DNA of 64,000 bases. Origin: Doryteuthis pealeii. Lineage: Eukaryota > Mollusca > Cephalopoda > Myopsida > Loliginidae. The notes beneath the pieces were generated by a model. That model made no database searches. It was not told the origin of the DNA and was given only the letters and a program-made list of their open reading frames with translations. Shown here in pieces: positions 9,576-22,793 of the stretch. Position 1 is the stretch's first letter, and each line of letters opens with the position of its first letter. The stretch covers positions 86,495,521 to 86,559,520 of the forward strand of contig CM042160.1 in assembly GCA_023376005.1 (NCBI GenBank), written 5' to 3'. The position numbers and the translations under genes were made by a program.

Positions 9576-10687
9576 ACTGTAAACTTGTTCATGGTTCCTG
9601 CACTAATAGCATTATTCTATGTACTAGGACTATGAGACTTTGATGAGTTGTGGTGCACTTGAGCACGTGGTACACATACATGTATATTATTACTGTACGC
9701 TATTCATGTTCTTGACATTAGTACATTATCTATGTATTAGATATGAGACTTGATGAGTTGTGTGCACCTGATAACTGTACACAATAAAATTTCATTATTA
9801 TTATTATACAGAGTTTACATATACAGGAGAATATAAATGAAAAGCAATAACATATGCATGTGAATTTAAGAGCGTATGCAAAGCGGAGTTCGTTTGTGCC
9901 ATGTTTAGCCTCTCAAGACACTAAGAATTGACAAGTTAATAGACTCCGTTAACCTTTAACAGATCTTTTTTTTCTTCCTTTTTTTATTTAAATCCTGGTG
10001 GTTGCCCTCACCAGTTAAGTCTGGTAATTGGTTTTAAAATCAAACATTTTCCTTTGGAAAGGTTACTCGACACCAGGGCTAAAGAGAGACTTCACTTACC
10101 AAGTCTATTTCCTACAAATTTAAACTTTATGTCATGAACACATTCACAAGATATGAACTGAGCAATCACTGGATTTTGTCAATTTAATCTATTCAGACTA
10201 ATGCCCTTCATCTTAGTCATTATAGCCATTTTCTTTAGTTACCTTACGAAACAACCCTGTGGATAAGAGTTTTATGGCATATCAACACTTGCTGGGTTAT
10301 TTCATGCCAAAGACTTTTGTTTTATTCATTAATGATGGGTATTCAATTTTGTTTTAAATCTATTTAACTGATCAATTGAACCCTAACAGTTACTAATCAC
10401 TTCAGGTTAGAGTAAACCTGAGAGAGAGTAATGGTAATGAAAGGGTATTATGCTACACTTGACTCCTCCAGAACTGGAACCTCACCACTAGATGCAGTAG
10501 AGTATTGGTTAAGTTACTTAGTGCTTATAGGGTTTAATTGTTAAGCCAGCCAGTGAGTCATGCTATGGACAAATTAACTGATATATATTCTAACATTGAC
10601 TACAAAAAGAGAACATTCTATCTCCATAGATTGAATAATGGGTTTGGCTTAAAATTCCAATGTTACTGAATACCACCTTATATGGTA

Positions 10688-10921
10688 AAAGTCGTCGGGG
10701 CGGCCTAAAGTCGGTATCAACCAGTCAGCGAGGGAGTCTATCCCCTTTTCACTAGCGCTAGACCAAGGAGATTGTTTTTTTAAGCATCTGAGGTGGAGCA
10801 CTACACCTACCATCAGCTCCTTACTTTACCGCACAGATCCCTGTGCCACTCATACGCTGAGTTGGCGGGGACTGGTATCGAACTAGGAACCTTGTGGTTT
10901 CTAGCCGAACGCTCTAAGCCA
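10688..10921 (-). mobile_element. tRNA-derived SINE, family A (right-arm copy)
   Basis: Minus-strand counterpart of the element at 8079-8310. At the four informative positions (aaaagggg, ctagcgctag, ctttaggcc, aaggttcc) it agrees with the independent copy at 33345-33560, whereas the left-arm copy does not. Confidence 0.8.
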
Positions 10922-12944
10922 AAATATGACTAAAATAATAAAAAAAAGTTCTTAGTTTGCCTCATATCATAGGATTGGTTGAGCAATATTTATAGAATTC
11001 ATTTTTTATCATTATTTTAAAAGATGATGAACAAGCTTTCAAATTTAGCGTAAGTAATGAATTGAAAATATATTAATATCTCATGGAAAACTATATCAAA
11101 GTTTGTTTTTGTTTTTGTTTGTTTTTGAAATATCCAATTTAGAAAACTGCAGTAGAAATTGGTTGAACTAATGGAAATTGACAATTTCCTTGCAATAAAT
11201 CATTTGTTGAATATATTCACCAATTTAAAGACAAAGATGTTAAATCTACACAAGAGGTGGCTTTACTTCAACCAAGAATTCTAATCAACAGATAATTGAC
11301 ACCAAACGACTTTTTAAGCTTTTGAGTAACACAAGGGATCCCCAACTGTAAAAGTGCTCTCACTAAAATCACAACATAAAATCGTAATATAAAAAAAAGA
11401 AACAACTAGAACTATCAACAGATAATTGATTTACACAACTGACCTGATTGAAATAATTTTGTTTAAAAACATCTAAGACCACGTAAACTTTGATTAAAAA
11501 AAACAAAACTTTATGAAAGATAATTTGTGAGAACTTTGGTAACTACTAATTTAAGGGACTTACAAACAATGAGATATATATAATCTGCAACCCAGCAAAA
11601 ACAACACATCATAGTGAGATTTAGGAGTGAGCTAAACATTTAAACCATTCAAATTTGTAACTGAATAATTTTGTGGGGGTAACCTAAACATTTTAACCAT
11701 TTAAATTTTCAATATAACAGCTAACTATAGAATGCTAATTAAAATACTTCACTTCATCCTAAATAAAAGCATTAATATAATAATGAAACTTATCAAAAAA
11801 AAGATCCATAAGTCTGTCTGAAGTTATTATGCAAATCAAATCAAACCGTAACCAATATTTGTCAAATTTAAACTCGTTCAATTTCCACTTAGAAAACTAA
11901 ATTTTCAAAATGGACTGACTCAAGTTAATTTGCAGTTTAATCATATAAGTTATAAGCTGCCTGCATCCGGTGTGGGCTGCCAAAACACTGCATCTCTCAA
12001 AGCTTCCTGTAATTCGCCAACACTATATCTGATACTCCCATCCACACACAAACATGTATATTGTTGCTGTTCATGTTCATGTTCCTGACACTAATACATT
12101 ATTCTGGGTACTAGACATGAGACTTTGATGAGCTGTGGTGCACCTGAGCACTGTACACAATAAATTTCATTATTATATTAGCTTTAGACCTTTGAAATCT
12201 AAAAAAAAAAAAAAAACAATAAAAGCTGTTTCCTTTTTAAGTTGAAAAGCAGAAAAAGTTATTAAATGAAAAAATGTCCACATTAGAGACAAAAGGAACT
12301 TTGCACAAATCGAATGTGAAAGGCAGCTGTTAACAATAGAACTAAATTCAAAAAAGAATTTAACAACTCGCTTAAGATAAGACAAAGCAGCCACTTTTGA
12401 CCAAACAGTAATTTTCTGAAAAGTTACAAATTTTCACAGATGAATCTCTAGTGATATTTGGACTTGATAGATGGGCGGCCAAATGAGATTCTCTTTTTTA
12501 AAAATCCAATTCAGACATAACTGTGGTTAAAGAAATCAAAGGGGCAGTAGTGCTATGATATGGACTGGAATTTTCAATCAATTCATTATTGGAACATTCA
12601 AAGTTGAAGGTGTTAAATTAAACAGGGATAAATATTGCAATTTTATGGATAAGGTTTCTTTGCACGATACAAGTCCCAGTCTTGCACAGTTTCAAAGTGA
12701 AGTGTGTATTTATGCATGACAATACTCCTTCACATGTATCTAAGCTTACTCATGGTCAACATCAAGTCCTGATCTATGGTCAATTGTGAAGATGAAATTA
12801 TATGAAGGTGGCAAACAATATAATAAAGTAGACCTATGGGAAGAAATTAAAACTCTTATGCCAGAAACTGAACCTGCTAAAGTATATAAAAATAATCAAT
12901 GGATTATTGGGAATTAATGAGAAGTGTTCCGATATCAAAATGCA

Positions 12945-13100
12945 AAGGATTCAAAGACTTAAATGTGCATTATTTGGATCTGAGTGGCAAAATGGGGGGC
13001 TGATGGTAGGTGCAGCACTCCACCTCTCTCTGGTTTAGCACTATTGAAAAAGGAATAGACTTCTTTGCTGTTCAACTGACAATAAGATATTGTCGACTTT
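12945..13100 (+). mobile_element. diverged SINE family A copy
   Basis: Shares ggctgatggtaggtgcagcactccacctc and a degraded tctagcactagtgaaaagggatagac segment (here gtttagcactattgaaaaaggaatagac) with the SINE at 8079. The tRNA-like head is not clear. The mirror is at about 5900-6010 in the left arm. Confidence 0.55.
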
Positions 13101-14260
13101 ATATTTTGTTTAAATTGACCAATTTGATTTTTTAAAAACTTTTTTTTTTTATTGAAGTAAAATGTGATAATTTGGTTTTGCATAATAACTTCAGACAGCA
13201 GTTTTCTCTTTAAGAATGCATCAAATAATTCTTTGTTTTGGCATCTAAATTGTTCAAAATTTGACCCCCCCCCCTCAAACCAAATTTGAATTATTGCATA
13301 ATAAGTTCAGACAAAGTGTAGTACTTTTATACAAATACTGACCTTTCTTTTTATGTAGAGATTTAAAGTTTCCCTTCAAATTGTCAATAACACAACACAT
13401 GAAATAAAAAAGAAAAAGAATATAGGATAAAAGCATAGACCATTATATATCCCTTTTTTATTGATCTGTATGGAGAAGTTAAAGACAGGACATGATGTAC
13501 GACTGTCTGCTGCATCAGCCGACAAAAAAAAAAAAAAAAAAAAGAAAAAAAAAAGAAAAGGGAAAAAAAAAAAAAAAAAAAAAGAAATAGAAAAAAAAGA
13601 AAATTTATTTATAGTTATATTTATATATATTTACACATGCAAATATATATGTTTAAAAAAATGTTTTTTTTAAACTTAAGTGTAGTGGATAGGACACAGA
13701 AGAAAAGGACTTAATCCCCCCCCCTCATTAAAAAAAAAAAAGCCTTTTCAACTGATCCTAAATATTTTGGATGGTACTGACTGAGGGATCTGTCAACTGG
13801 GGTAACAGATCAAACTAGTCAGCAAGTAGAAATAAAATCATAATAATATACACATAGCCATATACAGTATATAAAGAATTCATCATACACAGCATTGGGT
13901 GTTTTTTTTCCTTCCTCAAAAGAAAAAAAAAGTGGGGAGGGGGTGAAATAATTCGGTGGAAGGGAAGGAGGGAGGGTAACATTAAAAAAAAAAAAAAAAT
14001 TAAAAAATGTAGCAGGGTATATTTAAAAAAAAAAAAAAAATTGTAAATAGCAGTTTAGGTCACATGTGGGAAAAAAAATTGGACAGGAATTGTTTTGTAG
14101 AATTATTATGGAAAAAAAAACAACAGGAATATTATATCATCTTACAGAAGATGGTGACGGATCATTTTTTTCTTTCTTTTAGGTTTTTTGTTTTACAACG
14201 GTGACAGTTGGAATTTTTTTTATTTTTAACACAAACTCCCCCAAGTTCATTTTTTGAAAA

Positions 14261-15907
14261 AAGTTGTTAAAATGCAAAGATTTGTATTTCCAAGAAAAGT
14301 TTTGATGGATTTACTACAAAGCAACTACTTTTATTAATATATTGATGCAAATATAGAAACATTTGATAGATTTTTTTTGGTTAAAAAGAAAGAAAATTAG
14401 AAAAAAAAAAAAAAAAAAAGAAGAAAAAAAAAAATCTTTTTAATTTAGCATTATTGCCTTCCCCCTCCCCTTCCCCCAACAGGACTTGATTCCATGTTAT
14501 AAGCAACATTTGTAGAGATATGTAGTGGTAAAGTAGATAAAAAAGGTTGGGACTGCACAACACAATTGACAAAAGAACACCAGTGTTGATTGCCATTAGC
14601 AAAATGTGACATGCATGGGATGAGAGGGATGGCTGGAATGGAATAAAAGTGAATGTAAAGAGGAATAGAAAAAAAAAAGGGAGGAAAAAAAAAAAGAAAA
14701 AAAGGAGAAAAAAAGGGGGGTAAACAAAAAGTATGAAAGAGGGGGGGGGTAGTAAGCATAGTTAAGGAATACAGAAGCAATATTTAAGTGGAGGGAGGAT
14801 GGGAGGTGGGTGTTTAAGAAAAAGAAAGATATAAGTAAAAGATATACAAAGTTGTTACAATATGATGTCCTTTTGGAGAAAGCTATCAAAATAGTGAAGA
14901 AATGTGAAGCATGTATTGCATCAGGCTGCAATAATCATTCCATTGATTTTGTGAATGGGGTTTTTTTTTTTTTGACTTAGTGCAGTGCAATATCAAAATT
15001 AAAAAAGGGCAGAAGAACCCTTAAATAATAATCTGCTTGGGGTTTTAACAAGCATCAGCTAATCTTGAAAAATTTAATAGAGTTTAGAAATGAGGAAAAC
15101 ATACTTGAACCCAATCTTCCTCTGGATGTGCGGAGGATATAATTTTTGTTTTTTATAAAAATCAAGAGGATCTTTAAAGAATCAATGAGCTGTTCAGTGA
15201 ACTGGAACCAGCCACCCCAGTATGAGAAGTGGGTTAATTTACGGAGAGGAGAAGAGGAGGAGGGAAAAAGTGGAGCTTTAGTAGGGGTTTTTTCTTCTCT
15301 TTTCTTTATATAAAAAAAAAAAAAAAAAAAAAATTAAAAAAAAAATAAAATTGGATGTAAACATGAGAACAGAATGCTGAATTAGCAGAGAGCCGGATGA
15401 CAAAAGCCGACAATGTCAGAAAAGTGTTGTCGTTAAGAGGTTCATCATTGTTGTCATCATCAAAGTGTTGGTTGTTGTAGAGTTACAGGAGCGAGTGACA
15501 GATTTGGCTAAAAAAGCTGGTTACTGTAGAAAGAGCACAAGTTTAGTGATAGAATATGTGGATGTGTGTGTGCAGCAGTGGCCCTGAAATGGAAGAGGCC
15601 CATCTCTTTCTTGTGGTTTGATTCTTTGTTGTGTAAGTGTTGAGAGAGAGAAGAGAGAGAGAGAGGAGAGAGAGAGAAGAAAGAGAGAGAGAGAGAGAAG
15701 AGAAATGATGATGATGACAATGAAGACGTTGACAAGGCTGCTGCTGCTGCTGACAAGCCGCTGCTTTTTGTTTGTTTTGTTTGTTTGGTGCTGCAAGAGG
15801 CTAGCACTAAAGTTTTTATATTATCACATGGGGAGTGTGAAGAGAGAATCCTCAATTAAATGAGTCAAAGAAGAGAGCCATCTGGAAAGAGTGGAAGGCA
15901 GCCATTA
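14261..15907 (-). other. EB1 3' UTR and downstream flank
   Basis: Directly downstream of the EB1 stop codon. On the minus strand it is pyrimidine-rich, with poly-T runs, a (GA)n-rich block at 15640-15705 and short trinucleotide runs. Long open frames on the minus strand at 14381-14931 and 15508-15855 are translations of low-complexity tracts, not genes. How much of this is transcribed cannot be decided from sequence. Confidence 0.6.
14330..14335 (-). terminator. candidate polyadenylation signal AATAAA for EB1
   Basis: First canonical AATAAA on the minus strand after the EB1 stop codon, which would give a 3' UTR of about 1.6 kb. ATTAAA near 15070 is an alternative. No transcript evidence is available. 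Confidence 0.3.
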
Positions 15908-15979
15908 TCAATATTCCTCTTCCACATTACCATCTGCACTATCAGCAAATCCATCATCATCTGGGGCAGCAAAACCATC
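15908..15979 (-). CDS. MAPRE1: EB1 coding exon 7 (C-terminal tail and stop)
   Basis: Acceptor TTGACAG before 15979; stop TGA at 15910-15908. It encodes 23 residues, [17 protein letters not shown] then NVEEEY. The terminal EEY/EEEY motif is the EB1 binding site for CAP-Gly domains (CLIP-170, p150Glued). The acidic stretch is longer than the vertebrate one and contains DGFA twice. Confidence 0.95.
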   Translation of the reverse strand, partial: DGFAAPDDDGFADSADGNVEEEY

Positions 15980-17401
15980 CTGTCAAGTAAACAAAGATAT
16001 CTATGAACACTTCAAGAAAAACAATATCTATTCATTTTTATTTATTTTAAATTAAAAAAAAATTGTTTAGCCTCTCCTAAAGAAAGAAAGTAAAAAGAAA
16101 AAAGAAAGAAAGAAAAAAGAAAAGAAAGAAAGTAAAAGAAAGAAAGAAAAAAAAGAAAGAAAGAAAGAAAGAAAGAAAAGAAAGTAAAAAAGAAAGAAAG
16201 AAAAAGAAAGAAAGAGTAAAAAGAAAGAAAAAGAAAGAAAGAAAGAAAGAAAAAGAAAGAAAAAAGAAGAAAAGAAAGAAAGAGTAAAAAAGAAAGAAAG
16301 AAGAAAGAAAAAGAAAGAAAGAAAGAAAAAAGAAAGAAAGAAAGAAAGAGTAAAAAGAAAGAAAGTAAAAAGAAAGAAAGAAAGAAGTAAAAGAAAAGAA
16401 AGAAAGAGTAAAAAAAAGAAAGAAAGAGTAAAAAGAAAGAAAGAAAGAAAGAAAGTAAAAAGAAAGAAAAACCGAATTTATGCAGAGAATAAGATTAACA
16501 GTGATATTACTTTGAATTATTAGATGAAGCATTGTCAAAATAATCTTTCATTTTAATTTTCATTCATTATAATAATTGTCACAAAATATCAAAGGGAAAT
16601 AACTTTGAAACTGAAGAGTTATTTTCTGAATACTTGAATATGTTGATTAGGAAATCAACCTAAATTACTCCCACATTTTTCTAATTTAGATGAAATCAAC
16701 CTGAAAATGAATAATCAACTACATATTTGTAAGGTGAATTGTTGATTAAACGTTAATGCACCTGTGACAAAATTTAAAGCTACTAAAAGCTTAATGAAAA
16801 GTAATTTGAGAGTGTTGGAGGATGAATAGTTGACTAAGGAAACAGCTGTTTATGTTTAAATATTCATGACCCAAGCAATGCTAAAAAGAAGACATTACAT
16901 GATTAATTACTAACTCAGCCACCCCCCCCAAAAAAAACGAAGAAAAAACAAAAACAAAACAACATTTTGACAATTGCTCCAACACATCTATACCTTTAAT
17001 AATAAATAAAATAAAATTTCTTTGGCCCAATAAAGATATCAGTTTTGTTTTCTTCCTTTCACATCAAGTTAATGCAAAGATATTTTTCATCTTGCAAATC
17101 ATTTGGTCTAAAAAGACAAACCAAATTCCTTAGGATGGAAATGAGCCAATCATTTCTTTTTTTAAATCCAGATTTGCCTGGTATGAAAATGAAAGTAAAA
17201 TGCAACAAAATCCTCAATTTGCTATAAAAGTCCAGAGTTATGGAAAACCACCCAGGAAAATGGGAAAGGAAAAGGAGTAGAGATAAAAAAATTAAAAAAA
17301 TTAATGTATTTCTATTTTCAAAATTTTATTTGAATAGGGAAATTTGTTGTGATGTAATAAAATAACTACAAAAATACCAAAGATTTTAACCTAAGAACCA
17401 A

Positions 17402-17471
<70 letters not shown>

Positions 17472-18142
17472 AAAAAGATCCTAGTATATTAAGAAAGAAA
17501 ATCTTTTAAAATGAAAGCAAAGCTCCATCCTGTTAAAACATGCAGAGCACGACAAGCGAGCAATGAATTGTCATGCATCTTAATAACAAGTTGCACACCA
17601 AAAGAAAACTGAAGCCTTCAGAGTTAAATTTCATGCAAAAAATCGAAAAACTTTAAGGGAGAGTGTAGGATGAAATGGGGGTGGGGAAAGGAGGGAGAGA
17701 GGGAAAAAAAAAAAAAAAAACACACTGGGAAATAAGTCTTAACATTCACAACAATATCAAACAGGTAAATACTACCAACATAAAACTAGAAAAAGCAAAA
17801 AGGGATAAAAATAAAATAAAAGCCTAGTTGTAAAAGTGAAGTTTTAGTTCTAAACTTCATAAAATTAGAACTTAGAATAAAATTTCCATTTGGTTCAAAT
17901 AAAAATCAATTCATCTATAGTTGAAAATGATGCAACAGTTCCTTCTTTGTAGCTTAACCATTATAAGGTTTTAAATTACAATTATTTATTGATTTATTCA
18001 GGGAGAAAGGAAAAAAACAAACAAAAAAAAGAACTTTAAGAGTGCATGCCAGGATTTGGTGCATTGCTTGATCACTAAAATGATTTTATCTGGTTGGTAA
18101 ACTATAAAGAACCATATATATATATATATTATATATATATAT

Positions 18143-18177
<35 letters not shown>

Positions 18178-19173
18178 AGATATCTATACGCACACATTTT
18201 TATATGCATTGAAAGTCTTGGAATTAAAAGTGAGCTGGAAAACTAGAATAATAATACTGAAGATTATTTTATCTCATTAATGGAATGGAATTTTTTTTAA
18301 TCAAAACTGCAAAGTAGCTTTTAAATCAAATGTCAAAAGGGATAAGAAAATTTGTAATAATAATTTGAAACTTTGGTTCTGCCATTAAAATAAGGGGGGG
18401 GGGGGAACACTTTGCAACAATTTCACCTTATCTTTAGACAATGCCTTTTATGATTTTGATTCAGGTATCCAGAGAATGAACAATTTCCAATATAAAATTT
18501 AAAGCCAGTTAATTTTATAGTTTTAAATGCATTCAAGATAGAATGCCTATCGGAAAGATTTATCTCTGAGCAAGTAATCTGTTGTTACGTGCAAATTTTA
18601 TAAATCAGATTCAAAACTGGACATTTCATGGTATTTGAAGGACTTATCAAATAAGTCAGATGAGAATGTTTTTTTTTTGTGTTGGGGAAAAGGGAAGGAG
18701 GGGAAAAAAATCCATTGTTTTTTTTTGTCATTCTATTAGAGGGAGGGGAGAGAAGATTAAAATGGTTGAGATTCCTGTAAGAAAAAAATCTACTAATAGT
18801 AAATAAAGCAGTTTTGGTAAAAATTTGTCGAGTAATCCAGTCATCAACATTATATATAAAAAAAAGAAAACAGCTCAAATATACTTTCATTTTGTCTCGA
18901 TTTCAATGAAATCAAATACAAAACTGCAGATAGTTACCTGGAAATAAATAGGGAAGGGGATGAAATAGAGGAGGGGTACACTATACAAAAAAAAAAAAAA
19001 AAAAAAAGATGGAAAGAGATGTGGGTGATGATGAGGAGAATACAATCTTAATTCTAATAAGGAAGAGAAAATTCTGAAATGTGAAATTTAATAAATTAAC
19101 CAAGATGTTTTTCTTTGTAATACTTTGGTCCATTTCTGAAAAACAATTCACCTGCAGAAAAGAAGGCAAGAAG

Positions 19174-19207
<34 letters not shown>

Positions 19208-21820
19208 AATGTTTCTTAATGTCTTGTTAGAATCAAGAAAAGAGAAAGTAGCAAGATTCTCTTTCTGGTAGAAATCTATTACTGGTTATTGTTGGTCAAA
19301 CTGTTATCAGTAGCATGGTAGTGTTAAAAGACATCAAAACAGTTTAACTAAATATCAGCCCTTAAAAATCTGTATGTAGCAGATAAAATCTTTGCTTTTA
19401 AATTGAACCAAATACAAAATTCTTGACAATACACCGAAACTGAAGTGCAGCAAATTTCAAATTTGGGCACAAGAATAATTTTGATAATATTAGCCAGATG
19501 GTTCAAAATAAAAGTCCTGATATAATTACATACCATCCAAATTTGTATCTCGCTATTTAAGACTTAATTAAAAAGATATCAAATAAACTGGTTAATTGCA
19601 GTCAGTTCCCTCATTTTTTAAACCATTCATAAAAAGTGGTTAACACGTCCAAGTCGTCTAGTACACAAATTGAAAGAATTTCATTCTGAAAAAGTTGGCA
19701 AACATTTTGACACTTCAAGGCTTTTTATATAATTAAGGCCTTCATTTTTTTTAAAGAGTAAAATAAGCAATGAATAAAAATTAAGATAAGAAAAAAAAAA
19801 AAAGAACGAATGAAAAATGGAATATTGGAAAACAAGAAAGCTAAAATATGATAAAGATTTATAAAAGGGTTATTGGTAGTTAAAATGACTAATGATAAAA
19901 ATCATCACCTCAAACTCATTCATACTTAAAAGAAAAAAGAAGGGGGGTAGGGACAAAGTTTGGTTTTCTTTTCTACAAGAAATTAGTTCCTTTGTAGAAG
20001 GGACAAAATCTATGAATTGTTGATTCTTCCATTACTCAAAAGTTAATTATTGCTGAGTTACCAAGTAGAACTCAATCATAGCCACTTTCTTTAGAAAAAA
20101 AGAAAGAAAAAAGAGCAAACCTTAAAATTTCAGAAGAATTTTGCTAATCTGTGATTTCTTGACGAATCACTAAGCAAAACAACAAACAGAAATGGATGAA
20201 CAATTTTTCACAAGAAACTTCATTCCCTAATTTTCAAAAATTAAATTTGGATATAACTGATGTTTTTCTAATACTATGTTACAATTCCAAACATTTTCTT
20301 TTGCTTAATAGAATTTCTGGCAAAAACACCAAATAAGCATTAAGACAATCATAAACCTGGAGATAAGACATTTTTTTATTATTTTAAATAAATTTAAAAA
20401 ATAACCAAGCAATTTTTAGTTAGTTTTTATCTTTTTTAAGAACAAAAAAAGGTAATGAGCTAAGTGGGAATGGAGATTGCTGTAGATGACTGAAGTGATG
20501 GTAAGTAGTAGTAGTAGTAGTAAAGGTAGTATGGATATTACAACAGCAAACAACCACGTGCAGAATAAGCACGGGAAAGCATGAAATAGACAACATTAAT
20601 GTTTAATGAAGAAAGAAAGAAAGCAAAAGTGGAGAAGACATTCTCAGGCATTCTCACAATCAAAACAATGATGAGAAAAAAAAATATAAAAAAATGCAAT
20701 GATGAAAGCACACAATGAAGCCATACAAAAAAAGGAAATAAAAAGCAAAAATTAGGGAAAATTGGGTGATAGATGTTCTTGAAAAAGGAAAATATAATTT
20801 GCTTACTTCTTTTTCTTTACAACTTTTACTCACAACTGGGTTCTTTGTCCACATCCTTTTAACAACTTCTAGAAAATATAGTATAGAGGAAGTGCGGATG
20901 AAACTAAGAAATTAGAGAATGTGTCTAACATAAAACTTAGTGTAATGGTAAGAAATCATGGCAATAAGATTATCACTAATGAAATTACTTATATACTGCC
21001 AAACAAAAACCCAATGACAACTGAAAGCAAATAACTATTAAAGAACCATGTTTCAATGTATTAAGTTCTTAAGATTCTTAGACTTTTTATAGAAAATTTT
21101 GCACAAAAATAGATGATGGAAACCATTCCCAGTTTAAATGCAAAATAATGCACAAGTCACATGAACGTGTCAACATTCGACAGGTTTCAGAAAAGCTTAA
21201 AATTATTTATATTTTTGATATGAAAAATATAAAATTGAAATCAAGATTAAACTTTTCTTTTTTGGCATTTTATCAATAAACCAGGAATTTTTTTTTTTCC
21301 TATTGATTCTGGTTATATTTTTTTTGAGCCAAAATTATTTTAAAAAATTATATAAGCATCCAACCCCCATTTGAATGTTTGATTTTCTTATATTTCAATG
21401 AGTACTTTACTAATGTGTAATAAGTTGTGAATGATCCAAACTATTTACCTTTTTTTAAAAAAAAAAGCCCAGAAACCATAGACAACATAAAAACAGGACT
21501 TACAATGAGTGAACCAAATAAAGCATCAGAAAGCATAATGAAGGGGACAGGGGGGGAATCTGACTAGTTTTATTGATAGATAAATCGGGATAACCGCCAC
21601 CATTTGTTCCTAATTTATTGCATCCCTTGAATTGTGTAGACAGAGGCTAACTAATATGGTAATCATAAGGAACCCAAAGATGAACCATGCATTATTTAAA
21701 AGCAATTAAAAAAGTTATAAAATGGAGATGAAAGTGTTCAAACTAAAAGGAAATTAGATGAAATGATGGAAGGGGAGAAAAAAAAAAAAAAAAAGAAAAA
21801 AGATGATAGGAAGAGAGAAG

Positions 21821-21857
<37 letters not shown>

Positions 21858-22761
21858 TGAATAGAAGAGAAGAAGAAAAAAAAAAAAAAAAAAAAAAAAG
21901 ATTGAAAAGCAAAAGAGAACATTTTGTATTGTAGGTATTTAACCAACCTGTTTGCCACAGGTAGGATGTGACACAAGGTTGAAAGTATGGAGCATCCAAA
22001 AAAAGAACATTTTGTATTGTAATCAATACTAATTGATTAAAGTTATCTGCAGCAATTACCAAAATGAAAAAAGTAAAATGCTTAATTAAACATTACTCAA
22101 TTTTGGTCCCTATACATAAAGATAAGCTTTAAGTATTAAACGATGAAAGGTTTATCAACATCTTAAAAGACATTTGTAAATTTATTTGAATTTTCTTTAA
22201 TGTAAGCATTTTTATCAACATTATGTCATCTCCAAAATCAAATTTGTATAAATTGCTCTCTTCATATGTGAACATAATTATTCAATGATGACTGCCAATT
22301 CAAGTATCACACATGAACACATTCAGAAAAAAAAAAAAAAAAAAAAAATTAAAAAATGGGTGCCTGCTGTAAGTAATAAGCAGGTTAATTTTTCAAGCGA
22401 GCTCATTCGTCACCCTACTATCGCAGTCATGTGCTATACTAGGCTTAACTACATTTAATATCCTCCCCCTATAATTTCAATTACATTTTTTTTCTTTCTT
22501 TTCCAGATTTTGTGATCAAATATTTCCAGAGTGTTTCAATGTGTTAACCTGAGGGAAGACATGAATTGCAGTTATCCCATTATTATGAGACTATTCTAAT
22601 TAAAAGGGAAAGAAAAAAAAAAAAAAAAAGGAATTTTTTTTTTTTTTTTAAATGTCACACCGAAACACACTCCGGAGAAAATGTGGCATACTTATCAATT
22701 TGATTTTTGTCTTCATAACATCTTGGTCCATTTTACTCTGACATCTGGCAGGGATAAAAAC

Positions 22762-22793
<32 letters not shown>

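Larger units (their letters stand above)
9576..14260. repeat. right arm of 9.5-kb palindrome
   Basis: Reverse complement of the left arm, and continuous with the EB1 3' flank, so it is probably the genuine genomic sequence. It contains, on the minus strand, the SINE A copy (10688-10921), a family D repeat (about 10235-10500) and a 112-bp-unit copy (about 12035-12178), and, on the plus strand, a diverged SINE (12945-13100). Long A/T and G/C homopolymers sit at 13261-13275, 13523-13590, 13716-13742 and 13984-14045. No coding exon was found in it. Confidence 0.9.

Noticed and set aside
9203..9790. CRISPR-like array of repeats
   Set aside because: The units are about 112 bp and directly abutting, without unique spacers, in a eukaryotic genome; it is a tandem repeat at a palindrome centre.
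4728..14260. Giant inverted-repeat transposon
   Set aside because: The arms contain unrelated older insertions (SINEs, repeat D) at mirrored positions, the differences are mostly indels, and one arm ends at an assembly gap. A chimeric read explains it better than a mobile element.
14381..14931. Overlapping reading frames of about 110 codons on the minus strand
   Set aside because: Rich in Phe/Leu/Ser from poly-pyrimidine tracts; different frames overlap equally well, which indicates low complexity rather than coding.
15508..15863. Reading frames on both strands through a GA-rich block
   Set aside because: Driven by (GA)n and (CTG)n runs in the EB1 3' UTR/flank; no family resemblance.
16077..16538. 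153-codon Phe/Leu/Ser-rich reading frame on the minus strand
   Set aside because: Translation of the (GAAA)n tract inside the last EB1 intron.
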